Made by a program: the position numbers and the translations under genes. From the NCBI GenBank assembly GCA_963580455.1, contig OY756963.1:24447555-24511554 (forward strand): a stretch of 64,000 bases of DNA. The letters run 5' to 3'. The first letter of the stretch is position 1. Each line of letters starts with the position of its first letter. This stretch comes from Euonymus europaeus (lineage: Eukaryota; Streptophyta; Magnoliopsida; Celastrales; Celastraceae). Below are positions 35,490-46,870 of the stretch, piece by piece. The notes below the pieces were generated by a model. It made no database searches. It saw only the letters and a program-made list of their open reading frames with translations, and had not been told where the DNA came from.

Positions 35490-38400
35490 ATGGTGAGAGG
35501 AAAAACCCAGATGAGGCGCATAGAGAATGCGACAAGCAGACAAGTCACCTTCTCTAAGCGAAGAAATGGGCTTTTGAAGAAGGCATATGAGCTTTCTGTT
35601 CTTTGTGATGCTGAGGTTGCTGTCATTGTCTTCTCTCCAAGAGGGAAGCTTTATGAATTTGCAAGTGCCAGGTATATTTTTTGATTTTTCACACATTTCC
35701 CATGATCCTTTTTACCTTATTTAAGGATCATTTATTGGATTCATCCGATTCCTGTCTTCTTGGAACAAGGGTGGATCTTTGTATTGTGTTTGCCTTCATT
35801 AATCATATTTATTTCATGCATATATTGTGATTATTACAGTATCACTTTGGGTTTCTGCCCCTTAGGGTTACATAAATCATCCTTGATTTTTTAGGTGTCT
35901 CTTTAGCTCTCTCCACATCTCTCTCCAGGCCTGAATTGCACTAATGACACATGTTTTTATCTCCCTTGGATTCCATGTATCGTTTTATAGATCTCTATCC
36001 ATCTGGGTTTCTTGTATATATATGTGCTTGTGTGGAAGAGAATAGAGGAAATAATTGTGATTGAACCATAAAACTTTAATTTATATCGCTTCAGCACACT
36101 GGGCTGGGCTAATATTGTACTGTCGAAGAAGTCATGGACGCCGTACAATTACAAATTGGGTCTAAATTCTATGATAAAACCTTTTTTTGCTGGTGATTAG
36201 GCCAACTTGCACTAACTGATTATCTCTCTAATAGAAACTTAGTTTAAAATCAGAATACCTATTCCCTTGTATTTTACATGATTAGGGTTTTATGGTCATT
36301 GAATAGTTGATCAGTACTTTATATCATCATTGAAGATGCAAAATCAGCCTTTCATTTTTCCTCAATTTTCTTTTGTGATTATGGCCCTGCTTTATTTTCA
36401 TCTATTGTATTAATTATATGGATTGTGCATGCAATGTTCACTTACTCTATATTTAATCTCGGTGGTAATGTAATAATAAAGAGTCATTGGTTACCTTTAA
36501 CATACTGATTTGCGGATTGGGATCCCCTCCTCTTCCTTTTGGAGAGGAAGGTATCCAATTCCTTATTGTTAACAAAAATAAAAAGAATGGCAAAGAAGCA
36601 AGACTTTAACCGTTGGATCATGTGTTCAAAAGTTGGTTATGAAAAACATGATGATATATTACACATTCTGCATCTAACGATTCAAAATAGTGTAGATTGT
36701 TTTATGAATTTGCTCCTGAATTTAATTTTGTTTGGAAAATAAGACATCCTTGGATTCAAAAATATATCTTGCTCTCATAAATTACTATTTTATCAGTTTT
36801 TAAAAAAAAAAACAATTGAATACTAAAATGAGAAATTGAACACTTTTTTGGTGCCATGAAATTTTTGGTTCAACATGCATATTGGGCAGTTGGGTTGGAT
36901 TTAAACATGGACCTGCCAGAGTAGCTCACACTATTTTGACAAGTGCAAGAAAGTGATGTCAAAATTAGTGGACGTGAGGGTTGAACCTGTGACCTCCCGT
37001 CTTTACAAAGATCACAATCAACTTAATTTACCATCCTAAACTTTCTTTGTTGAGTAATTGAACACCCGACTTTTAAAAAACGGAAGAGGAGATCCTAATC
37101 CCTTGATTGCTATTTCTGACAAACTGCTTGCATGAATATATTATGCATGCCCAAATACACTGAAGACACTGCACATTTGAACTTCAAATCTTTCATCCCT
37201 CTTTCCCAACTGAAAAATAATGAAAACAAGTTATGAAAACTGATCTTTTAGACATGTTTGATGCTCCTGTGGTCCTATTTGGGTTTGAGCAGTTTTGTAT
37301 TATTTTCTGAATGAAAACTTAACTTGAAAATTGTTCCATATCTTTTGAGTTTTGTGAACTGTTTTTTTTATTTGCTTTGTAGATTAATTGCTTCAAGAAT
37401 GACCTTTTATTTGTGTCAACTGTATGTTGCATAAGATGCCTATGATTTTGATTCCAAATTCACTGGTTTTACTATTTATTGTGTTCTGATTATCGTGATC
37501 AATGATATAGAAACTTCTTTGAAAGATTGCTTGAAGCTCTTTATTAGTAGTAAAAAAAAAAATACATTACGTCAAGTTCATTAAGAACAAACAATTGAAC
37601 AAGCATTAGTTGTAACTGAATTTGAAAATGATGTCTAAGATGATGATATTACCAATAATATTAAGAGGAAAAAATTTATAGAACTACTTTTTTATTTTTA
37701 TAAATATATATCCAAAATGGAACTTGCATAAACATTGGAACAGATGTCTTTATCCTCTCTTAAAATTAAATGTGTAAGGAGAGATTTCATGGATTAGGTT
37801 TATTGTTTATTAAAAATATCATGTGGGGTTTAATAAGAAACTCTAGTAAGTGGTTTTGCAACTCTAGAGGACGAAATGAACTCTCCAGAGAGATATTAGC
37901 CTTACTCAGGACTGTTCAATTTCTGGTTTTAAACCCTAGCTAGATTGCATTTATTTGGTTTAACAAACCTTATAGATTTGATGGATCTTCTGCCATAATG
38001 TTACGAGAGCAGTTATGGATCCATAGGTTAAGAAAAAAGGGGCAACTTTCACCCTGAGTCTCTATCATAAAGATGAATATGGTTCCTCAGGGATATTGAT
38101 ACAATTTTCCAGGGAAACTTGAGATGTTCTCTTGAACGACCTTGCTAATCGAACATAGCTATAAAATCAGCTCTCATGGCAAAATGTGGAGTTTGGTGTC
38201 TCAACCATGCTTTTCGTTACTTTGTTAAAAGCTTTTCTGCCATTCCTTGTTGCATCCTTGTCCTGGTGGTATAAAACTCTTTAAGCTCTTTATGTCATCA
38301 TAATGGATGCTAGATCAAGTTAGTGTTGCTAGATTGATCAGTATATATCTCAATTTTTTTCATTCTCTCCTCTGGATAGGTATATATTTGGCTGTTGATT

Positions 38401-40051
38401 ATGACATCTGTTTGATTGACACTTAGTTGTGGGTTTTCTTTTATTCAGAATGCAGGGAACCCTAGAACGTTATCGAAGGCATATGAAAGCAGATACACAA
38501 ACAAACAAGCCAATTGAGCAAAACGTGCAGGTTTTCTCCTCTTTCTTTTCTGTTCTCTTTCTCAGATATATTAAATGTCTGCTATTATATCCGCGTGCTG
38601 CGTGCCATACGAATGCTCCAAATGTTCATGACAGATTGATAGACATTTTCAGAACAATGCCATGGTGTTTTTTTTTTCTTTCACGTTGGTTTTTTTTTTT
38701 TTTGTATGGGTCATGTCACACCGCAGCACGGTTTTTCTTCACCACAAGTGAGGGTATTAATAAAATTCAGAGGTAAAATGAAAATCAAGAACATGTAGAG
38801 TAGAAGCTTTTTGATATATAATTGAGTTTAAGATGTGTTAGTAGTCCCTATAATATTTACATTTCTGAAGAGACTCTCACTACCCTAATCAGTTTTGATG
38901 GCGAGTATTTATATACTGTATGAAGATCATGGCGAGACAAGATTAATGGATTTCTGTTAGGCGCATATGTGATAAAGTGCGATATTTAGTGTGCATGTAC
39001 AACTGATTTGTGTTTAAAATGTCCTTTATATCTTCCATCTTTAAATGATCATGCACGCCCGCTTTAGTGATCCTGGTTTCCAAGTTAGAACTTCCTTGAT
39101 AATCTTCTTACAACTTGATTTGAAAATGGCAGAATTTGAAGGATGAAACGGAATGCATGGTGCAGAAAATAGAATTTCTCGAACTGTCAAAACGGTCAAA
39201 CGCCTACTTAACCTTAAATCATTCATACTAATTTGAGATATTTCTTTATTTAGCTCAAAAAACATTGAAATAAATTTTCTGAAACTTAAATTCCAAATGG
39301 CTCAGTAAGCTTTTGGGTGAAGGCTTGGCACAATGTAATATCGAAGAGCTACAACAGATAGAACAGCAGTTGGAGAAAAGTGTAAGCAGCATTAGAGCAA
39401 GAAAGGTAAACCACAAACTAGTATGCAGTAGATTTCTTGAAATCTTGTCATGGATGGTCTGACATGTCTAGCAATTGTTTCTCCTCCAGCATCAGGTTTT
39501 CAGAGAACAGATTGAGAAACTAAAAGAAAAGGTCAAACTTTTCGTCTTCTTCTTTTGGGTGATGAGACCTGTTTTTTTCCTCTTTTTTTCTTATGCGGCT
39601 CATGAGAAAGAGTTCTTAAAGAGACAATCTCTAGTCCTAGTTCAGATCTTAAAGAAAGATTTCTGCACTGACTGTGCTTTGTACCTTGTGTGTAAATTCC
39701 AGGAGACAATCTTAGCGGCCGAAAATGCCAGGCTAAGTTTGAAGGTAAATCTTTGTTCTTCCTGTTCGATTCTTTATTTTTATATTAGGGGTCTCATACG
39801 TATTAGAATCTGGATCTTGTGCGTTATGTACACTTAAACCATAGAATTTGGACTGGAATCCTGCCTCTCTCATAATAAACAACAAATTAACTTTATTTCA
39901 GTGTGGTCTGCAACTGTGGGAAGGATTGAAAGAGCAGAAGGAAAATGAACCCTACAAAGAAAGTAGTAGTCCTAGTTCAGAGGTTGAGACTGAATTGTTT
40001 ATTGGACCTCCAGAAGGGAGAACAAAGCAGTTTCTCCCGCAGAACATTTAG
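35490..40051 (+). CDS. SOC1: SOC1/TM3-like MIKC MADS-box transcription factor
   Basis: Nuclear MADS-domain factor of the SOC1 (AGL20/TM3) group, a promoter of flowering that integrates photoperiod, age and gibberellin signals and often pairs with AGL24 or AP1-type partners. Exons: 35490-35671, 38449-38530, 39133-39194, 39306-39405, 39490-39531, 39703-39744, 39902-40051. All introns are GT-AG with matching phases; 219 residues, the usual size. The MADS domain (1-60) starts [20 protein letters not shown]-box coiled coil covers about 88-170 ([20 protein letters not shown]). The SOC1 signature EVETELFIG begins near residue 197, followed by a longer tail than in Arabidopsis SOC1. Intron 1 is 2.8 kb, as is common for regulatory introns here. 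It faces the AGL6-like gene tail to tail. Confidence 0.94.
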
Positions 40052-40631
40052 GCCTTCTTATGGTGCCTGCCGTTTCTAAGTTGCAGCAGCACATAGTTGC
40101 CCTCTATTTATGATTGCTTGAAGAAACAATAATTCAGTGAGCAAACAGTGAGTGTATTGTTATGTTTGTTGACACTACTACCTCCAAAAGATTATGCTTG
40201 GATGTTGTATCTATTGTATATTTTATGCGAATTAAATTTCAGTGTTATGTCAATGCATTCTTCAGGGTCACTCTGTCAGAGATAAAACCCAAAGGTGCAA
40301 AATCAGTATAGTGCCAATGCAGTGTGCAATAATTCTTCTAATCGAAAGCGATAAAGGAAACCTTCAACAAACTCAGGAAAATATACCACCATAGTAGAGT
40401 TTTATTTATTAGGAACGGCCGCTAAGCATACATCAGATATTAGTTTCATTGAAACTGTAGCAGGAACGGAAACTAGTGTTCCCCATCCCAAAATATAATT
40501 GAGGAATTGGTAAAATTTTGTACATCGATCGAGTTTATACCGACATCAAGCAAGGTCGGAATATGGATATAGTATGCCATTAGACTGATAACAAATGAGG
40601 GTAAATTTGATGAGAGTATATGTTTTACTTC
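40052..40631. other. Convergent 3' regions of SOC1-like and fructokinase genes
   Basis: This 580-bp stretch holds both 3' untranslated regions. No further feature is seen. Confidence 0.5.
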
Positions 40632-42180
40632 TCAAGCAGCAGCCTCCTCCAAAAGTTTGAGGACAGCTTCTTTGGTGGGAAGTGCAGGAATGGCTCCTCT
40701 CTCTCCCACTGTGATAGCGCCACAGGCATTCGCAAACAATAGAACTTCTTTCGACTTCTTTTCATCCTGCATTTGAAAAAATTAGTCAAATAACTCTGAA
40801 CAAAGCTTCTTAAGATGTATAGTTAATTGTGCCCTCAATAAGAAAAACTGCTTTTGGGATGTATTGGATTGTTACCTTATACAGATTTGGTTCTGAAACC
40901 AAACTGTTCAGGAGGACTCCAGCAACGTCCACACAATTGACTTCAAGACCAGCAACCCTACCCTTAAAATCCTGAACTATCAAAAATAAACTTACTTCCT
41001 AAAAATCATAAAAACAGTTAGTAAACATTAACAATCGTTCTCATGATCCTTAAAATGGAAATCTGACCTTTGTGTAGTATCTGCAGCCATTTGCTCCTTC
41101 AGTGATGAGCAAAAGTTTTAGATTGGGGCAGAAAAGCTTGTCTAGCACTAGCCTATCATCATAAGGATCGTCTCCCTCCATTAAAAATTCGGTTTCCTCA
41201 TCATTTATCTGCCGTTTTTTAAAAGCAAAATCTAAGTAGGTATTTTATCTATCCATTGTATGAACATACATGTTAATGCCCGAATGAAGTCTCCAATGCT
41301 TGAAAAGTATACCTTAATAATGTCAGCTTTGTCCCATATGCTCATGATGCCTTTACGAGCAGCTTCAGCTGAAGGCCACAGAGGCAATCTTAAGTTTGGG
41401 TCATAAGAGAGTATACAACCATATTGCCTTGCAATTTTCATAGCAGCAAGATGAGTTGATAGCGACAAGGTTCTTCAATCAAACTAATTGATCCGTAGTG
41501 AAATACTTTTGCCTGGAATTAAAAGGAAAGCGCCAAGAAAAGTGAAAAGTTGTATCAGCAACCATCAGTAACTTAACCGAGACAAAAAAGAATAGCTTTT
41601 GAAATCACGATAAACACCAAACGCCAGTTCCTAAAATGGTGATTGCCATCTTTCAATGAGTGAAAAGGAACACATTGCACATGACAACTGATGACGGAAA
41701 AAATGAGCGATGCGGCGCGGGTAAAATAAGATCCCTTACCTTCTTCAGTAAATTGGTATCAAGCTCTGACTCACGAAGAAGCATATCAGCACTGGGATTG
41801 CGATAAAACATGAATTCACGCTCTCCATCAGCTGTCAGAGTAACAAATGCCAATGCAGTCCTTGCATGTGTGTCAAAACGCATGCCAGAATTATTGACGT
41901 TATTTTCCTTCACCAACCTGAAATGGTGGGAACTCTGAGGTTAAATATGAACAAAAGGTAAAAATGATATGGAAGTAGAGCATCAGACCATATTTTGCAA
42001 ATTTAGTAATTTACTTCAGATATGTGTAAAACGAGGTTCCAATGTAACCGTTCAATCAGTCAGCAAATATGAACGTCTTAAAGAATTCAAGATATGGAAA
42101 TTAAAAAAATCCATATGAAAACTAAAGAGTCTTGTAATGTCTCTTGTTTTCAATAGGAAGAAAATGATCAATTTTTGCCT

Positions 42181-42346
42181 TCTTATATTATAATACTTTA
42201 TATTTAATTTCATAGTTAGTGGTGATCTGAATAACACTAGCTTCAAATTGTACCGTGTTCCCATTCTTTTATTCTAATACTTTATATTTCATTCCGTATC
42301 TAATGGTGACCCGAATAACACTTCAAATTGCACCAGATTCTCAAAT
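42181..42346. repeat. 84-bp tandem duplication in fructokinase intron
   Basis: Two diverged copies with a period of 84 bp share TAATACTTTATATTT, GGTGA, GAATAACACT and TTCAAATTG. They lie in the interval where the missing GDDEFG-coding segment would be expected. Confidence 0.6.
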
Positions 42347-43147
42347 AGTGTACCAATTAATCATACCCCCGACATACAAAATTAATCAAGTGACGGACCC
42401 AACTCCCGAACCCGTACCACGACCTGGAGCATATTGAGTTCCTGGTAAGTATGGGCCTGCTAGTGCATAGAATTGAGGTTTAATGAAATCAATCTCTGAG
42501 TCCGTATGAGAAAACCTCCCAGTGGACAACAAGGGAAGGAAAATGAACAAAAGAAGGGGAAAAATGGGCCATAGTCACTAGCAACCACTCCATTACTAAA
42601 AAGCTCAAAAGCAACCATCATGCAGCTCTAGGATACCCTTATCCATGAAAGTGCTGGAAATAAGTAAAGCTACTTTTTGACATTTTTTGTGCTCAAAAGA
42701 ATGAGACAGACAAAAAGGATTTTATCTTGCTTGGAGAGGAAGAGAGTCTTTTGAAATATTGATGCTACCAAGACAAAATTAATAGTTTTATATAACCATA
42801 TAATTAAATAAAAGGTCTCCGATAGCGTCATTTCACCTTGCCAATAAAAGCTGACGAGCCTCCTAATCTTGATATCCCAACAGCAACATTTGCAGGAGCC
42901 CCACCAGCAGCTTTCTTAAACCCAGCAGCATCAGCAAGTGAAACTCCAGAAGCAGTCGGCACAAAATCGATTAACATCTCCCCGAAACAGACAACCAGTG
43001 TACCCTTCTTCTCGCTCAGCATTGGACTTTTCTTCTTCGTTGAATCTACACCCATAAATTTCCAGCATGAATTTAGATGATTATTGTGAGGTTCCGAAGG
43101 CAATTTGTACGGTCGGTAAATATTACGTCAGTAATACATCAGGAAAG

Positions 43148-43235
43148 TTACTACAAGAAAAACCCATCACTAAAGGGTCGCTAATTAGTGAAGGAAATAT
43201 GGCCGTCGGTAATTTATCAATTTCTGGTAGTAGTG
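43148..43235. mobile_element. CACTA-like MITE in fructokinase intron 1
   Basis: On the minus strand it begins CACTACTACCAGAAA and ends with the complement of TTACTACAAGAAAAA, the classic CACTA transposon ends with one degraded base. It also contains GACGG/CCGTCGG motifs and a small internal hairpin (TCACTAA at 43167, TTAGTGA at 43185). It is 88 bp long. A target-site duplication was not clear. Confidence 0.5.
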
Positions 43236-43658
43236 TCTGCTTAAGTTAAAACTTGAAACACAACAACAAAGTGAAACTCCAATAATCAGAATTAAAGTAG
43301 ACATAATTCATCAAAAAAAAAGAAAAGAATTAAAGTAGACTAATAAAAGCATTTAACTTTAAATCATTAAACAATATTACACAAAACTTAGATCAGGAAA
43401 CCCGAGGCACAGATGGTGACCTATTTATTATTTTTTTCAAAAGCTTTCATTTGAACCAAGATCGACACAGATGCTATTCAGGATGATGAACCGAAAATGC
43501 ACCAATTAATTTCACTCAAGAACGCAATTAAAATTAAGTTAGAGGCAGGCGGAATTAAGAATACGAGAGGAATGAGACTTCTGGCTCTTGCTCGACTTAG
43601 AGCTTCTACTCCGGAAGGAAAGTTCAAGGTTGACAGGAAAGCAGCAAGACTTGGACAT

Positions 43659-44992
43659 CTTGAACCAAAACTATCGTACGCTCGATCAACGAAAATGAGA
43701 CCAATTTGTCAAATGCCAAAGCAGAAACCTACGATTTTTATCTTGTGTGAATAATATTCCCATTTTAACTGATTCCCTTTTTTTTTTCTTTCTGCAAATT
43801 TATTCTGAAACCTCGTATCTCCGATTCCTACCATGCAGGAATTAAAGTTTTATTCCTCTCTTTTCTTCTTTTCTATATATTTTTAATCATCTGAAGAGAT
43901 GTTTCTTCTGCTTTGGGTTTCTCTTTCCCTTTTGCTCTGCCTGAAGGAATGAATCAGGTCCGGAGATCTCCCGTGTTGCCACGTCAGGTGGGACAAATCA
44001 ACATGCCCCAGTCAAATATTGAAATCTGATGTGGCAAGGACCTTTATACATGAGAAATACTCTTACATGTATTTAAATTATGGACCTCCTAAAATACGGA
44101 TTTTCATCACAGTTGAATCTCACCAACGGCCGAGATGTGAAGACCCTTCTCTCTCTTTCATGCTGTGTCTCTCCATCATCCCGCCTCTCTCCTCATTGTC
44201 TCTATTTTTCGCAACTTCTTCGTTGGCCCAGGGCTCCATTAGGTCGAGCACACCGCAATGAGCACTTTGGTGAGTTGTCGTGAGTAGTGGTGGTACTGTG
44301 CTAGTTTGTGTAGGTTGTTGGGTGAGGTGAATTGTTTGTGCGGTGAGTTGTCGGCGAGTTGTGTTTTGTTGTAGTGTAATAAGCTTTGAAGAAATGATTT
44401 TCATCGACTAAAACAGAACATAACGGCTATAAAGACAAGAAGTACAGATTGCAGAGATGAGTCTGAACACAAACAGAGACTGTTGAGGCAATGACTCTAA
44501 TTCAAAACTGAAGACCCACGGGCTTAAGACATATCTAATTGAGATGGACCTGAGATATATAATTGAATTGGGCAAGTAGAGTTAACAGGAGTCTGCTTAG
44601 ATGAACATTGTTTTCACTCCGTTAATTTTCAAGTTCACTCCATTTAACTCAAAAATAATAATCTTTTGACAAATCCCTACCAAAACAGCTTCTTCCCCTC
44701 TCCACCGACTTTTCTTCTGTGTTAGAACTTTCTTCCTCATCATCCAGAGATCCTTCATGCCATCGTCCCCTATCATCCCGTCGGGTTCTCCCCTCTCTCT
44801 TCCGTCCATTCCTCTTCTTGTTCCCCTTGTGGCCTTGTCATATGATTGTAGATCTTGGTTGGATCGGAGGATGAAGCGAGAAAAAAGCCACAAAGTATTT
44901 CACTTTTCTCATTTTCTATTGAGCAAATCTTCGATAAGATTAGTGCTTTTAGTTACTTTTGCTCAGTCTATTGTGTTTAGATTTTGATCAAA
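43659..44992. other. Fructokinase upstream region and intergenic DNA
   Basis: The interval 43870-44035 is similar to 47828-47970 upstream of the BMT5-like gene. The rest (44050-44990) shows no recognised gene; a C/T-rich stretch at 44690-44830 could be leader sequence of the ORF that follows. Confidence 0.45.
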
Positions 44993-45169
44993 ATGGCTAA
45001 AGAAAACCAGCAAAAGATCGAGACCACCACCACCCATATTGTCGGTGATCTGGGTATTGAGGCTAAGGACCGAGACCATTTCGATTTTGGGAGGAAGAAG
45101 GTGTTTTTATTAGATTTTTTTTCGTCTTTTAGTTCTTGTTTGCTAACTATTTGATGAAATGACGCAAGC
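44993..45169 (+). other. Short ORF resembling the start of an acidic dehydrin
   Basis: The ORF starts MAKENQQKIETTTT and contains AKDRDHFDFGRKK, similar to the DRGLFDFFGKK box near the start of SK-type dehydrins. After the lysines comes a GTG and a non-matching tail ending in a stop at about 45169. No serine tract or K segment follows. It may be a truncated dehydrin copy or a chance resemblance. Confidence 0.28.
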
Positions 45170-45339
45170 AAGTAATGAAGAACAAGGCAATTTTTCTAGT
45201 ATCTAGGGTGGGGTGGTTTCTATAATATTTAAAAAAAATGTCTTTTCAGGTGAACTTAAAAATGTTGTATTTTTTGTTGGAATTTTTATAAAAAGGAGTA
45301 AACTTGTAAAATAACAGGGTGGAAATAGTGCTCATCGTC

Positions 45340-45775
45340 TTCTTATTACCTTTCCGCAAGAGTGGTGAAGCTGTTGATACATCAATCTTGTGACAGCGAG
45401 ACAAAAAACGTGCTTTGAGTAGAGACTTAGTAAGTAGATCAACAAGTTGCTTAGTGGTATGAATCTTATGCGCTGCAATTACATCCTGATTGACCAAACA
45501 ATGAACGAGTGAAGATGAATAACAATATGTTTCATGTGGGAATGAAGCACAGGGTTGAGACTGAGACTTGTAACCCATTGATTATCACAAAACAAGATAA
45601 GAGGTTTGGAGACTGGCGAGTGTAATACATTAAGAAAATGTTCAACCCAAACAACTTCAGAGGTAGTTGAAGCAAGATCATTGTATTCGGCTTTCGTAGA
45701 TGACTGTGCAATGGCATGCTGCTTCTGAGATTCCCATGGTTTTCCTGTAGCTTTGTCATCTATGACCCGAAAATT
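45340..45775 (-). mobile_element. Ty1/copia retrotransposon remnant (RNase H end of pol)
   Basis: The minus strand reads the C-terminal part of a copia polyprotein: DDKATGKPW, QSSTKAEYN, a SEVVWV stretch, CDNQ, then after a one-base shift near 45510 HKIHTTKQLVDLLTKSL. These are RNase H and tail motifs of the family. Only the 3' end of pol survives and it is frameshifted; no LTR was recognised. Confidence 0.7.
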
Positions 45776-46199
45776 TCTCAGGGTTCTATTTTTTGGGGTC
45801 GTGATGGTGTCTAAGAATTTGGTTCTTGATATGGTGGAAGTAGAGATAGTGGAGACCGATGGTGGAAGTGGGTTTTGGTTATGTTGTCGAAATTTCTTTT
45901 GGGGTGAGGTGGTTCGGTTGAGGTTGAATATGGGAGTGGCGGGAAGGTTTCACTTGCTCTATTCGCCTTACTCTTGCTCTAATATGTGGTACCATTAGCT
46001 GCTTAAGTGGGGTATTATGTGAAGTCTTTTTAGGATTGTCAAAATTAATTGATAAAATCAAAAATTGATTGAAACATAATTGATTGATTGATTTTTTTAA
46101 AAAAAAATTCATATTTTATACTAAAATCGACCAAATGACTCAAAAATCGATGGAACGGTTTGATTAAAATATGTCAAAAAAAAAAAAGACTCTTGACAC

Positions 46200-46738
46200 C
46201 TTTAATTATTATTTTTTGTTGAAATTGGCGGACCTTGTTGGCAAGTGTGGTGGAGTGTAGGGTTCAAATGCTTGAGTTGGTTATTGGCTTTGTTCTTTGG
46301 AGATTGTGCTAGTGACTTTTGATGGTGGGATCGTTTAAGGTTTCTTTTTTTAAAATAAAAAAATAATAATTGTTGGTCGTTTGTTGATATTGAAAGAGTG
46401 GTCTCTTTAGGCTAAAGTGGGTTATGTGATTGGAATCTTATTTTTTCGGATTTTACTGCTAAGTAGTGAAGCCATTGGGCTGGAGTGCTGTGGCGAATTG
46501 TGAGGCTATGTTTCATGCCTAGGTGCTTCGTTCAATCGTTCCGCTTTTCAATTCTCCTATATTTTTGGTTTGGGTCTGTTCAATTGCTAGGTGGTCTTGT
46601 TTCTGTGTCCAAGGGTCTTGGTTGTAGTTTTGTTTTATTGCTTTCTTTTTCATTATTCTCTTAGGTGGTGATTCTGCTTAATTTGTGCCTTTCAATTATA
46701 CTTAATAAAATGAATCTCATTTATAATAATAAAAAAAA
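46200..46738 (+). mobile_element. LINE-like 3' end with A-rich tail
   Basis: G/T-rich sequence ends in CTCATTTATAATAATAAAAAAAA. The same ending (TTAATAAAAT, CTCATTTATAA, AATAATAAAAAA) closes the insertion at 51475-51940, so both are 5'-truncated members of one non-LTR family. The left end is uncertain and no target duplication was found. Confidence 0.4.
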
Positions 46739-46741
46739 ACT

Positions 46742-46776
46742 CATCCTGGGAGGAAATTGGTTTCCCCACCACTTAA
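46742..46776 (-). pseudogene. Fragment of an AGL6-like last exon
   Basis: Starting at 46743, 27 of 33 bases match the last exon of the AGL6-like gene (from 49328). The minus strand reads GGETNFLPG followed by a stop, against [11 protein letters not shown] in the intact gene. It directly abuts the LINE-like tail at 46738. It may be the end of a lost tandem AGL6 copy. Confidence 0.45.
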
Positions 46777-46870
46777 TAAAATAAACTTGGATTCAAACAT
46801 TTAATTAGTATCTTTAATTTGCAAATGGAAACAAACATACATAACAATTCAAATATCGATCTTACAAAAC

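Larger units (their letters stand above)
40632..43658 (-). pseudogene. Plastid-type fructokinase gene, inactivated
   Basis: PfkB-family fructokinase (ATP-dependent phosphorylation of fructose), closest by eye to the plastid FRK3 type. Exons on the minus strand: 43658-43565 (Ser-rich transit-peptide-like start MSKSCCFPVN), 43045-42837 ([20 protein letters not shown]), 41917-41740, 41512-41313, 41208-41068 (GDDPYDD), 40971-40876, 40766-40632. Three lesions: the GDDEFG-bearing segment between GSSAFIGK and [10 protein letters not shown] is absent and phases do not join there; exon 41512-41313 carries two extra bases (200 instead of 198) after EEPCR, shifting the frame; and in exon 40971-40876 the sequence goes VD|VAGVLLNSL, lacking the eight residues TTGAGDAF that contain the catalytic base Asp. 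The remaining exons are well conserved and splice sites are intact, so decay is recent. A catalytically dead product is less likely. Confidence 0.8.

Noticed and set aside
36890..37020. B-box-like phrase GGGTTGAACCTGTGACCTCCCG in SOC1 intron 1
   Set aside because: No matching A box or element ends were found; not enough to call a SINE.
43497..43754. 85-codon plus-strand frame
   Set aside because: It is antisense to the transit-peptide exon of the fructokinase relic, whose splice phase fits better.
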